Below, in pieces: positions 42,808 to 51,204 of a DNA stretch of 64,000 nt (its first letter is position 1; the number at the start of each line of letters is the position of its first letter). The notes beneath the pieces are model-generated. The model did no database searches and was not told the origin of the DNA. It worked only from the letters and a program-made list of their open reading frames with translations. This DNA comes from Gemmiger sp. An120. GTDB lineage: Bacteria > Bacillota > Clostridia > Oscillospirales > Ruminococcaceae. The DNA is taken from NCBI RefSeq assembly GCF_002160955.1, contig NZ_NFLN01000003.1, positions 1-64,000 of the forward strand. The letters run 5' to 3'. The translations under genes and the position numbers were made by a program.

Positions 42808-44145
42808 ATGAAGACTGATCGTATTCTGCGGCTGGTAAGCGCTGCGGTACTTTGCACCATGCTGGCAGCCTGCGGCGGTGAAGCCCTGGCGCCTTCCTCT
42901 TCTTCTGCCCCTGCTGCGTCGTATTCCGAGCCTGCTGCCACGCCGGAGCCTGCGGCACCGGTAAGCAAGCAGCTTACTGCCAACCTGCCGGTGGAGGGGG
43001 CGCTGACCCTGACCGCCAGCAATGTGTTCGACGGATACCAGCATGTGAGCCCCTTCTTTAACGGCTGGGCCTTTGTGTACAAGGACGGCCAGGCCGGCTA
43101 TATCAGCGAGGAGGGGGAATACAAACCCCTGTACACGGTACCGGCGGAGGAACTGTACCGGATCGATTTTTACGGGCTGCCCAGCACCTACGATCCCAAC
43201 GATCCTTACTCCTCCCCCCGCCGGGAAGAGTTGTACTGGATGGGCAACAATTTCCGCTGCAGCGAATCCGGCATCGTGCCCTATTACCGGGACGGCAAAT
43301 GGGGTTACAGTGACCTGGACGGCAACATTGTAGTGGAGCCGATATACGACCAGGTCACCTGGGTGGGCCAGGTAGCCTACGGCCTGTGCTACGAGTATGC
43401 CTCTTCGGGCGGTACCGGCGGGATCAGCCGGAAATATTACGACATCTACAACAGCCGCTGCGAACTGATTGCCGGTGAAGTTTACGCCGCCTGGGCCGAC
43501 CCGGCATACGGCTATTACTTTATGGACGATGACCAGGACGGCGCCGGTGAACTGTACAATGCAGACGGTTCGCTGGTGATGGCGGACATGCCCTACGGAT
43601 ACGGCAACTGCCTTTCCACCGGGGCCGAATACTACCCTGGCGGCATTGTGTACAATGGGGTGGCCTATGACCGCACCGGGGCCGAACTGCCGGTGGATGC
43701 GGATACCATCGACCGGTTTTATCCCAATTGGCTGGCCGTATGGGACGAGGCAGCGGACGACGACATCGGTGTGGATCTGAATGGTCAGCCTCTGCTGGAT
43801 GCCGGTTTATGGATGGCGGGCGATCCGGACGAAACCGGGGCCCAGTATCTGGGCGTACAGGGCAGCCAGGCGATTCGCCGGTACGATGCCCAGTTCAACG
43901 AGCTGGCCACTCCGCCGCTGCTGCGCGCCGCCAAAGGTACCAGCTATACCAATGAGGCAGGCAAGGAAGTAACCCCCATATCCATTCTGGATCAGGATGG
44001 CCAGGAGGTCATGACGCTGGAAGCTGTGGAACCCCCGGTGCACCCGGTTTATTATCCCGCTGAACCTCTTGTGGAGGGTGACTGGCTTTACTGGTGCCCC
44101 GACCGGGATACTGTCATCCCGTACCGGGTGACGGCGGTGCAGTAA
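42808..44145 (+). CDS. WG-repeat-type lipoprotein, predicted BlaI target
   Basis: 445 residues. A lipobox signal (VLCTMLAACGG, lipidated Cys near residue 21) is followed by a Ser/Ala/Pro-rich spacer and then repeats of the WG type: FFNGWAFVYKDGQAGYISEEGEYK and YYRDGKWGYSDLDGNIVVEPIYD. It should be anchored outside the membrane. AAAGGAG precedes the ATG. It is divergent from the BlaI-M56-surface protein operon and shares its operator motif, so it likely belongs to the same response. Confidence 0.8.
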   Translation: MKTDRILRLVSAAVLCTMLAACGGEALAPSSSSAPAASYSEPAATPEPAAPVSKQLTANLPVEGALTLTASNVFDGYQHVSPFFNGWAFVYKDGQAGYISEEGEYKPLYTVPAEELYRIDFYGLPSTYDPNDPYSSPRREELYWMGNNFRCSESGIVPYYRDGKWGYSDLDGNIVVEPIYDQVTWVGQVAYGLCYEYASSGGTGGISRKYYDIYNSRCELIAGEVYAAWADPAYGYYFMDDDQDGAGELYNADGSLVMADMPYGYGNCLSTGAEYYPGGIVYNGVAYDRTGAELPVDADTIDRFYPNWLAVWDEAADDDIGVDLNGQPLLDAGLWMAGDPDETGAQYLGVQGSQAIRRYDAQFNELATPPLLRAAKGTSYTNEAGKEVTPISILDQDGQEVMTLEAVEPPVHPVYYPAEPLVEGDWLYWCPDRDTVIPYRVTAVQ

Positions 44146-44286
44146 GCAGGCGGCGGCTCTTGAAATAGTTTCCGAAGCAGGTATTCATTTTCTCACTCAT
44201 AATGCGCAAATCATTCCTGACAGGCATTTTTCTCTTGTGCGGGCCCTCCCGGTGTGCTAGGATGAAAGCAGAAGGAGGGCGATCCC

Positions 44287-45174
44287 ATGGAACTGCGGGT
44301 TTTGAAATATTTTCTGGCGGTGGCACGGGAAGAAAACATCACCCGGGCCGCGGCGCTGCTGCATCTGACCCAGCCCACCCTGTCCCGGCAGCTGATGCAG
44401 CTGGAGGAGGAACTGGGAGTGCAGCTGTTTTACCGCAGCCGGTACCGCATTGTGCTGACCGACGACGGAATGCTTCTGCGGCGGCGCGCCCAGGAACTGG
44501 TGGATCTGGCGGAAAAGACCGAACAGGAATTCCGCCGGGATCCGGAGCTGCACGGCGAAATCGCCATCGGCAGCGGTGAGCTGGAGGGAATGCATCTGCT
44601 GGCGGAATGGCTTGCTTCCTTTCATCAGCTGCACCCCCGGGTGACCTACCGGCTTTCCAGCGGCAACGCCGACCACACCAAAGAACGGCTGGAGAACGGC
44701 ACACTGGATCTGGGCCTTTTACTGGAACCGGTGGATATCAGCCGGTATGATATTCTGCGTATGCCGGTCAAGGAGCACTGGGGCGTACATCTGCCGGAAA
44801 ATTCGCCTTTGGCGCAAAAAGAATCCGTAACTGCCCAGGATCTGGCGCAGATTCCGCTGATTCTGACCGAGCGGGGCCTGGTGCAGAAAGAACTGGAACG
44901 CTGGTTCGGCCCGTATGCGGCGAATATCCAGGCTGTGGCCACCGGAAACCTGCCCTACAACATGGCGACCCTGGCCCGGGCCGGCATGGGCGCTTTTATC
45001 ACCGTGCAGCTGCGCTGCCAGTATGAGGGGCTGCGGTTTGTGCCGCTCTCCTCTGCTCTTGAATCGGACACGGTGCTGGCCTGGAAGAAAACCGAGTCCT
45101 TTCCGCCGGCCTTTGCGGCGCTGCTGGATCACATCCGGCAATGCCTGGCAGCTATTTCTGACGATTCAAAGTAA
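44287..45174 (+). CDS. LysR-family transcriptional regulator
   Basis: 295 residues: N-terminal HTH (MELRVLKYFLAVAREENITRAAALLHLTQPTLSRQLMQLEEELG) and a two-lobed effector domain starting near residue 90 (ELHGEIAIGSGELEG). A possible promoter TTGTGC-17-TAGGAT lies about 30-60 bases before it. The next operon (MerR-flavodoxin-cupin-AKR) on the same strand is a likely target. Confidence 0.92.
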   Translation: MELRVLKYFLAVAREENITRAAALLHLTQPTLSRQLMQLEEELGVQLFYRSRYRIVLTDDGMLLRRRAQELVDLAEKTEQEFRRDPELHGEIAIGSGELEGMHLLAEWLASFHQLHPRVTYRLSSGNADHTKERLENGTLDLGLLLEPVDISRYDILRMPVKEHWGVHLPENSPLAQKESVTAQDLAQIPLILTERGLVQKELERWFGPYAANIQAVATGNLPYNMATLARAGMGAFITVQLRCQYEGLRFVPLSSALESDTVLAWKKTESFPPAFAALLDHIRQCLAAISDDSK

Positions 45175-45256
45175 GTATTCGACATGGCCGGTCTGCCGGT
45201 TTACAATGAAGGTGTCCCGAACAGGACCCCTTCATTTTTTTATCAGGAGGTGCGTC

Positions 45257-45628
45257 ATGACCATTCAGGAGGCAAGCGAACGCTACCGGATCCCCATGGA
45301 GATTCTGCGGGAATACGAAAGCTGGGAGCTGTGCGGCGCGGTAAAAAAGGTGATGGGCGCCTGGCAGTATGACGACACCGATCTGGAACGGCTGAGTCTG
45401 ATCATGACCCTGCACGATGTGGGATTTGCCAGCGACGAGGTGGAGACCTATCTGCGCCTGCTGCTGGACGGGCCGGGCTCGGACGCCCGCCGGCTGGCTA
45501 TGCTGGAAGAAAAGCGCCGTACCGCTCTGGACGAGATTCATTTTCGGGAACATCAGCTGCAGCGCCTGGACGACCTGCGCCATGCGATCCGAAAGGCAAA
45601 AACCAAATCAGGAGGCGGAAAACGATGA
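45257..45628 (+). CDS. MerR-like regulator
   Basis: 123 residues: MTIQEASERYRIPMEILREYESWELCGAV and YDDTDLERLSLIMTLHDVGFASDEVETYL form the MerR HTH and wing, followed by a coiled helix (EEKRRTALDEIHFREHQLQRLDDLRHAIRK). CAGGAGG lies 6 bases before the ATG. A candidate -10 TACAAT (45205-45210) precedes it. Its stop overlaps the flavodoxin start (ATGA at 45625-45628). Confidence 0.85.
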   Translation: MTIQEASERYRIPMEILREYESWELCGAVKKVMGAWQYDDTDLERLSLIMTLHDVGFASDEVETYLRLLLDGPGSDARRLAMLEEKRRTALDEIHFREHQLQRLDDLRHAIRKAKTKSGGGKR

Positions 45629-46290
45629 AACGATTTTTCTCACTGCTGACCTCTCTGCTGCTGGCCGGAACCCTGGCCGCCTGCGCGGAAACCGGCGGGC
45701 AGAGCGGCGCATCCGATCCGGCCAGCCCAGCCAGCGAGCCGCAGACCTTTTCTTCCCCGGAGATTTCGTCCGAATCCCAGGCAGAGCCCGCTTCCGAGGA
45801 AGAGACGCGGGTGCTGGTGGCATATTTTTCGGCCACCGGCAACACCGGGCGGATCGCCGGTATTCTGCAAAGCGCGCTGGATGCCGATCTGTTTGCGATT
45901 CAGCCGCAGGAGCCCTACACCGAGGATGATCTGAACTACAGCAACGACGATTGCCGGGCCAATCAGGAACAGAGCGACCCGGACGCCCGGCCCGCCATCA
46001 CCGGCACGCCGGACGACCCGGACAGCTATGACCTGGTGTTTTTGGGGTATCCCATCTGGTGGGGCGGCGCCCCCAAGGTGGTATATACCTTCCTGGAAAG
46101 CTGCGATTTTGGGGATGCGGTCATCGTGCCGTTCTGCACCTCCGGTTCCAGCGGGATCGGCTCCAGTGCGGAGGATCTGCACGCCCTTGCCGGCGAGGCA
46201 CAGTGGCAGGAGGGGCGCCGGTTTGCCGGCAGTGCCTCCGAGGATGAGGTTCTGAACTGGCTGGAAACGCTGGAACTTCCAGCAGAATAA
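45625..46290 (+). CDS. Flavodoxin-domain lipoprotein
   Basis: 221 residues. A lipobox (LAGTLAACAE, Cys about 20) and a Ser/Pro/Glu-rich spacer precede a flavodoxin domain with phosphate loop FSATGNTGR, YPIWWGGAPKVVYTFLE and PFCTSGSSGIGSS. This is a membrane-tethered extracytoplasmic flavodoxin, a layout common in gut clostridia where it may serve extracellular reduction. Translationally coupled to the MerR-like gene and followed by cupin and aldo/keto reductase genes. Confidence 0.9.
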   Translation: MKRFFSLLTSLLLAGTLAACAETGGQSGASDPASPASEPQTFSSPEISSESQAEPASEEETRVLVAYFSATGNTGRIAGILQSALDADLFAIQPQEPYTEDDLNYSNDDCRANQEQSDPDARPAITGTPDDPDSYDLVFLGYPIWWGGAPKVVYTFLESCDFGDAVIVPFCTSGSSGIGSSAEDLHALAGEAQWQEGRRFAGSASEDEVLNWLETLELPAE

Positions 46291-46323
46291 AGATTTGGGC
46301 TGACAGAAAGTGAGGATATTGCT

Positions 46324-46761
46324 ATGAAGATCATAGATAAACAGGAATTTGACCGGCAGAACGTATTTGGTCTGGGCGCAGAAAACAGCGCTTACGCCCG
46401 GTATTTTATCGGGAACTCCTATCTGAATCCGCTGACCGAGGCTGGCAAATGCGCCGTGTTCCTGGCTAACGTTACCTTTGAGCCGGGATGCCGGAACAAC
46501 TGGCACATCCATCATGCCAAAAGCGGCGGCGGCCAGCTGCTGATCTGCACCGCCGGAGAGGGCTGGTACCAGGAAGAGGGCAAACCTGCGGTGAGCCTGA
46601 CCCCCGGCACCGTGATCACCATTCCGGCCAACGTGAAGCACTGGCACGGGGCCAAGAAGGACAGCTGGTTCTCGCACATCGCGGTGGAGGTACCCGGTGA
46701 GGAAACCGCCAACGAATGGCTGGAGCCGGTAAGCGCCGACCAATACGACGGGCTGGAATAA
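46324..46761 (+). CDS. Small cupin-domain protein
   Basis: 145 residues with the cupin metal motifs NNWHIHHAKSGGGQLLICTAGEGWYQEEG and PGTVITIPANVKHWHGA. The family is often annotated as carboxymuconolactone-associated cupin; no catalytic role is proven. It lies 33 bases after the flavodoxin and 12 before the aldo/keto reductase, in one operon. Confidence 0.88.
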   Translation: MKIIDKQEFDRQNVFGLGAENSAYARYFIGNSYLNPLTEAGKCAVFLANVTFEPGCRNNWHIHHAKSGGGQLLICTAGEGWYQEEGKPAVSLTPGTVITIPANVKHWHGAKKDSWFSHIAVEVPGEETANEWLEPVSADQYDGLE

Positions 46762-46773
46762 GGGGGCGGTGTT

Positions 46774-47820
46774 GTGCAGTACACCAAACTCGGCAATTCG
46801 GATCTGACCGTTTCCCGTATCTGCCTGGGGTGTATGGGGTTCGGTGACGCCCGCAATGGCCAGCACAGCTGGACGCTGGACGAGGAAGCGTCCCGGGCCG
46901 TGATCCGGCACGGTCTGGAACAGGGCATCAATTTCTTTGACACCGCCATCGCCTACCAGAGCGGTACCAGCGAGCAGTATCTGGGGCGGGCATTGCGGGA
47001 TTTTGCGCGGCGTGACGAGGTTGTGGTGGCCACCAAATTTCTGCCCCGCACCCCGCAGGAGATTCAGGACGGCGTATCGGGCCAGCGCCATGTGGAACGG
47101 ATGCTGGACACCAGTCTGCGGAATCTGGGCTTGGACTATGTGGATCTGTATATCTGCCATATGTGGGATTACGCCACCCCGATGGAGGATCTGCTGGCGG
47201 GACTGGACCGGGCTGTACGGGCGGGAAAGGTGCGGTATATCGGCATCTCCAACTGCTTTGCCTATCAGCTGGCCAAGGCAAACGCCCTGGCCCGGCAGGC
47301 GGGTTTTCCGCAGTTTGTTTCGGTGCAGGGACATTACAATCTGATCTTCCGGGAAGAGGAGCGGGAAATGGCCCGGCTTTGCGCTGAAGACAACATCGCC
47401 ATGACTCCTTACAGCCCGCTGGCCGGCGGGCGGCTGGCCCGGCACCCGGGTGAAAGCTCCCGCCGGCTGCGGGAGGACAGCTACGCCAAGGGCAAATACG
47501 ACGCCACCGCCCGGCAGGACAGCGTCATCCTTGACCGGGTGGCGGAGCTGGCTGCGCGCCGGGGCGTTTCCATGGCCGAAATCTCGCTGGCCTGGCTGCT
47601 GCAAAAGGTGACCGCGCCGGTGGTAGGCGCCACGAAACCGTCCCATCTGGAAAGCGCCGTCCGGGCGGTGGATCTGGTTTTGAGCCGGGAGGAGACCGCC
47701 TACCTGGAGCAGGCCTATCTGCCCCATAAGCTGGTGGGTGTTATGGCCGACAATACCCCGGAGAATTCGCAAAGCTCTCATGTCTGGTCCACGGGGAATC
47801 AGGCCATTGCGGAAGAGTGA
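46774..47820 (+). CDS. Aldo/keto reductase
   Basis: 348 residues. Tetrad regions NFFDTAIAYQSGTSEQYLG (Asp, Tyr), VVVATKF (Lys) and YICHMWD (His), with C-terminal VVGATKPSHLESAVRAV for NADPH. A soluble reductase of the AKR family, larger than the one at 19861. The GTG start has AGGGGGCGG close upstream. Last gene of the MerR-flavodoxin-cupin operon. Confidence 0.9.
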   Translation: MQYTKLGNSDLTVSRICLGCMGFGDARNGQHSWTLDEEASRAVIRHGLEQGINFFDTAIAYQSGTSEQYLGRALRDFARRDEVVVATKFLPRTPQEIQDGVSGQRHVERMLDTSLRNLGLDYVDLYICHMWDYATPMEDLLAGLDRAVRAGKVRYIGISNCFAYQLAKANALARQAGFPQFVSVQGHYNLIFREEEREMARLCAEDNIAMTPYSPLAGGRLARHPGESSRRLREDSYAKGKYDATARQDSVILDRVAELAARRGVSMAEISLAWLLQKVTAPVVGATKPSHLESAVRAVDLVLSREETAYLEQAYLPHKLVGVMADNTPENSQSSHVWSTGNQAIAEE

Positions 47821-47825
47821 ACAAC

Positions 47826-47870
47826 TATAAAACAATGCTCTCTGACAAAGTCAGAGAGCATTGTTTTATA
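47826..47870. terminator. Bidirectional terminator with 21-bp perfect stem
   Basis: Arms of 21 bases (47826-47846 and 47850-47870) around AAA, A/T-rich at both outer ends. The minus-strand GH43 stop codon (47866-47868) lies inside the stem, so one element serves both convergent operons. Confidence 0.9.
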
Positions 47871-49323
47871 TAGTGCGATGCTGTCTCAGTGTAAAGGCCC
47901 GGAAATCCAGGCGGCCTTTGCCTTTGTAGCGGAAGTACAGGGCCCTGTCCCCATCCGGTAGCGGACAGGGGGCGCGGAGGGTGGTCCATTGCCGGGTGTG
48001 AAGCCGCACCGGGATCGCGGCTGCCGGTGCGCCGTCCGGCGTATCCGCCACCAGCAGTTCCCCATCGGCCCGGCCCCGCAGTTCCACTTCCACCGTCTGC
48101 AGGCCCGCCAGCCGGAAATACTTGAAACCAGCCACCGCCCCGTTTCGCAGGTTGGCGATGTACTGGGTATCGGTCTGTTCCCCGTCCGGGGTCTCCTGGG
48201 TGAAGTAGGGGTGACCCGCCAGCCGCAGCCGGGGGAACCGGATATCGTACCGGGCTGAGCCTTGGCCGCTGTACAGCTGGCAGGCGATCCGGGCCGGATA
48301 GCGGCCAAGGCCCTCCAGCGGGCCGCCGTTCAGGCCGCAGGAAGTGACCTCCGCCTGCCGGAATCCGCCCTCCGGGGTGCGGGTGAGCCGTTCGGCGCAG
48401 CCCTGCCGGGAATAGGAATGGCGGTTGGTCTGCCGGTGGTAGAATACGTACCAGTCCTCCCCGATCTTCTCGATGCCGCCGTGGGTGTTGCCCAAGTAGT
48501 TGACCGCCTTCCGCTCGTCGGTATTGCCGTTCAGGAACAGATCCCCCATATCCACCAGGGTACCGCCAAAGGTGAACGGCCCGGCGGGGCTGTCGGCCAT
48601 GGCCCAGCAGAGTTCGTGGTTATGCTGGGAGGAATAGACAAAGCAATACCGGCCGTCCACCTTGCGGATGGAGCTGGCCTCAAAAAAGGCGTGATCCGGA
48701 AAATGGCCGGGCTGCTTTTTTGTGGGGAACAGCAGGGTGGGCCCGGAACGGATGGTGAGCATATCCGGCTCCAGTTCCAGCACCACGCCGCCCTCGTTGG
48801 TCAGGCGGCGAAATCCCGAGGCGATGGCCGGTACCCGGGTGGCAAAGCCGGAATAGAGCCAGACCCGGCCGTCCTCATCGGTGAGGACACCGGGGTCAAA
48901 GGGAAAGGGCTCCCCCGACCGGGTGCCCCACACATGCCCGTCCGCAAACCGGACATGGCCGTGAAACTGGTATTCCCCGGCCGGGGTATCGCAGGCCGCC
49001 ACCCCCATGACGCCCCGGAAATCAAAGGCGTAGTACAGGTAATACCGGCCGTCCGGGCCGCGGGTCACATCCGGGGCGTACAGGCAGCGGCGGCCGGAGG
49101 GATTCATCGGATCCTGGTTTTTGCGGTAGATAACCCCCTCATACCGCCAGGCGCTCAGATCCTCCACCGGGGCGGACCAGCACACATAGTCATTCATACA
49201 GAACAGCGGCCCGCCGAACCGGTCGTGGGAACCGTACACATACACACGGCCCTCAAAGACATAGGGTTCGCCGTCCGGGATATACTCCCAGCCCGGGAGA
49301 TAGGGGTTCATGGCTTGGTTCAT
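47866..49323 (-). CDS. GH43-family glycosidase, cytosolic
   Basis: 485 residues, no signal peptide. Five-bladed propeller motifs of GH43 are seen: MNPYLPGWEYIPDGEPYVF near the start with the base Asp, RRCLYAPDVTRGPDGRYYLYY with the pKa-modulating Asp, and HAFFEASSIRK with the acid Glu. The last about 150 residues form a beta-rich accessory domain. Likely removes arabinose or xylose from imported oligosaccharides. GAGGAG precedes the ATG. It follows an EamA gene on the same transcript. Confidence 0.9.
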   Translation of the reverse strand: MNQAMNPYLPGWEYIPDGEPYVFEGRVYVYGSHDRFGGPLFCMNDYVCWSAPVEDLSAWRYEGVIYRKNQDPMNPSGRRCLYAPDVTRGPDGRYYLYYAFDFRGVMGVAACDTPAGEYQFHGHVRFADGHVWGTRSGEPFPFDPGVLTDEDGRVWLYSGFATRVPAIASGFRRLTNEGGVVLELEPDMLTIRSGPTLLFPTKKQPGHFPDHAFFEASSIRKVDGRYCFVYSSQHNHELCWAMADSPAGPFTFGGTLVDMGDLFLNGNTDERKAVNYLGNTHGGIEKIGEDWYVFYHRQTNRHSYSRQGCAERLTRTPEGGFRQAEVTSCGLNGGPLEGLGRYPARIACQLYSGQGSARYDIRFPRLRLAGHPYFTQETPDGEQTDTQYIANLRNGAVAGFKYFRLAGLQTVEVELRGRADGELLVADTPDGAPAAAIPVRLHTRQWTTLRAPCPLPDGDRALYFRYKGKGRLDFRAFTLRQHRTI

Positions 49324-49337
49324 TCTGTTTTTTCTCC

Positions 49338-50213
49338 TCAGCTTTTTGCCCGGACAGGCGGGCTGATCTCATTCCACAGGGTAAAGCCCAGGATCAGCGC
49401 GCCGCCCACCGCCTGCCACAGGCTGATGCTCTCCCGCAATACCAGCACCGAGACCAGCACCGCCGTGAGCGGATCGATATAGCTCAAAATAGCGGCTTTC
49501 TGGCCCGGCAGTTCTTTGAGGGCGGAGAAGTACAGGCAGTAGGTCACGCCGGTGTGTACCAGCCCCACGATCAACAGGCAGACCCAGCCCGGGCCGTCCA
49601 GCCCGCCCAGGGTAACCCCGCCGGTCAGCGCCACATAGGGGATCAGGGTGAGGATGGCGGCCAGGAACTGCACAAAGGTGCGGTGGATGCCCTCCACCCC
49701 GCGGATAAACTTGTTCAGCAGGATCACCGAGGCATAGAACACCGCCGCGCCCAGTCCAAACAGAATGCCCAGGTGATCGGTGCCGCTCTCCCCCATACCG
49801 GAAGCGCCGGTGATCAGCACCAGGCCCAGGGTGGACATGACAAAACAGACCCCCTGTTTCAGGGTGAGCCGTTCGCGGAACAGGAACGGGCAGGCTGCCG
49901 TGACCAGCACCGGTGCGAAGTAATAGCTTAAGGTGGCCACCGAAACGGTGGTGTAGCGGTAGGCTTCAAAGAGCAGAATCCAGTTGATGCCCATGGCCAC
50001 ACCGGAGGCCAGCAGCAGCGGAAGCTGGCGGCGGATGGCCCCAAAAGGCACCATTTGCCGGATGAGCAGCAGCCAGGCCCCGATCAGTACGGCCGCCAAC
50101 ACCGCCCGGTACAAAGCCAGCTCCCCCGACGACACTGAAATGCACCGTACAAAGGGCGCCAGTGTGCCGAAAATGGCCATGGACAGAATCATTTGATTGC
50201 GTGCGCGTTTCAT
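49338..50213 (-). CDS. EamA/DMT-family transporter
   Basis: 291 residues, ten predicted helices in two EamA repeats (LAPFVRCISVSSGELALYRAVLAAVLIGAWLL and LGAAVFYASVILLNKFIRGV). Such proteins export metabolites such as amino acids or sugars. It precedes the GH43 gene by 14 bases and shares its promoter, so it may export a by-product of sugar use. Confidence 0.9.
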   Translation of the reverse strand: MKRARNQMILSMAIFGTLAPFVRCISVSSGELALYRAVLAAVLIGAWLLLIRQMVPFGAIRRQLPLLLASGVAMGINWILLFEAYRYTTVSVATLSYYFAPVLVTAACPFLFRERLTLKQGVCFVMSTLGLVLITGASGMGESGTDHLGILFGLGAAVFYASVILLNKFIRGVEGIHRTFVQFLAAILTLIPYVALTGGVTLGGLDGPGWVCLLIVGLVHTGVTYCLYFSALKELPGQKAAILSYIDPLTAVLVSVLVLRESISLWQAVGGALILGFTLWNEISPPVRAKS

Positions 50214-50250
50214 CGATTTTCCCGTTCCCCCTCACAGGTTTGCTTTCTAT

Positions 50251-50279
50251 ATTTTAGCAAAGTAAAGCAGCGTGGTCAA
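50251..50279 (-). promoter_or_regulatory. Promoter of the EamA-GH43 operon
   Basis: TTGACC (50274-50279), 17-bp spacer, TAAAAT (50251-50256) on the minus strand. Confidence 0.65.
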
Positions 50280-50295
50280 TCCGCCCGGCATGTTA

Positions 50296-50324
50296 TTGAC
50301 ATATGCCATAAACCAGCGTATACT
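50296..50324 (+). promoter_or_regulatory. Promoter of the DUF134-NifX gene
   Basis: TTGACA (50296-50301), 17-bp spacer, TATACT (50319-50324), about 30 bases before the start codon. Confidence 0.75.
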
Positions 50325-50353
50325 GAAAACCAGAACGCACAAAGGAGATGCCC

Positions 50354-51142
50354 ATGCCAAGACCGACCAAATGCCGGCGGGTCTGCCACTATCCGCGGAC
50401 GGTGGCGTTTTGCCCGGCCGATGCTTCGGAAAACCAGTCCCCCATCCTGCTGACCATCGACGAATACGAGACTATCCGGCTGATCGACGGGGAGGGGCTG
50501 TCCCAGGAACAGTGCAGCGCCTCGATGCAGATTGCCCGCACCACCGTGCAGAAGATCTACGAAAGCGCCCGCCGCAAGCTGGCGGATATGCTGGTGAACG
50601 GGCGGCCGCTGCACATTGAGGGCGGCGAGTTCCGGCTATGCGACGGGCAGGGGGCCGGGTGCGGGTTCTCCGCGTGCTTCAAGCAGAGTTATCACCAGCA
50701 ATACCGGAAACCGGAGGGAGATTCTATCATGAGAATTGCAGTTACCTATGAAAACGGCCAGATTTTCCAGCATTTTGGCCATACCGCCCAGTTTAAGATC
50801 TATGACGTGGAGGACGGCAAGATCGTTTCCTCCCGGGTGGTGGATACCCAGGGCAGCGGCCACGGCGCGCTGGCCGGGGTTCTGACCGCGCTGAACGTGG
50901 ACGCGCTGATCTGCGGCGGCATCGGCGGGGGCGCCCAGATGGCGCTGGCCGCGGCTAACATCAAGCTGTACGGCGGTGTGAGCGGCAGCGCCGACGCGGC
51001 TGCCGAAGCGCTGGCCGCCGGCAACCTGACCTTTGACCCCAACGCCCATTGCGACCATCACGGCCATCATCACGAAGAGGGCCACGCCTGCGGCGATCAC
51101 GGCTGCGGCAGCCATTGCGGCGGCCACTGCGGCGAGCACTAA
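50354..51142 (+). CDS. DUF134 DNA-binding domain fused to a NifX-type metallocluster-binding domain
   Basis: 262 residues. Residues 1-100 are DUF134 (MPRPTKCRRVCHYP, then the HTH-like LSQEQCSASMQIARTTVQKIYESARRKLADML). From about 126 (MRIAVTYENGQIFQHFGHTAQFKIYDVEDGK) comes the dinitrogenase FeMo-cofactor-binding fold, and the last about 30 residues are a His/Cys/Gly metal-binding tail. ATG 50354 is 6 bases after AAAGGAG. An internal ATG at 50730 with GGAGGGA upstream could also yield the second domain alone. No nitrogenase genes are present; the role is probably Fe-S or metal sensing. Confidence 0.85.
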   Translation: MPRPTKCRRVCHYPRTVAFCPADASENQSPILLTIDEYETIRLIDGEGLSQEQCSASMQIARTTVQKIYESARRKLADMLVNGRPLHIEGGEFRLCDGQGAGCGFSACFKQSYHQQYRKPEGDSIMRIAVTYENGQIFQHFGHTAQFKIYDVEDGKIVSSRVVDTQGSGHGALAGVLTALNVDALICGGIGGGAQMALAAANIKLYGGVSGSADAAAEALAAGNLTFDPNAHCDHHGHHHEEGHACGDHGCGSHCGGHCGEH

Positions 51143-51155
51143 ACGGCATTACAAC

Positions 51156-51200
51156 AAAAAAGGAACGGCTTTTCCGGACGGAAAAGCCGTTCCTTTTTTG
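51156..51200. terminator. Bidirectional terminator
   Basis: Perfect 20-bp stem (AAAAAAGGAACGGCTTTTCC and complement) with GGAC loop and T-runs on either strand, between the convergent DUF134-NifX and GH31 genes. Confidence 0.9.
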
Positions 51201-51204
51201 TGTT

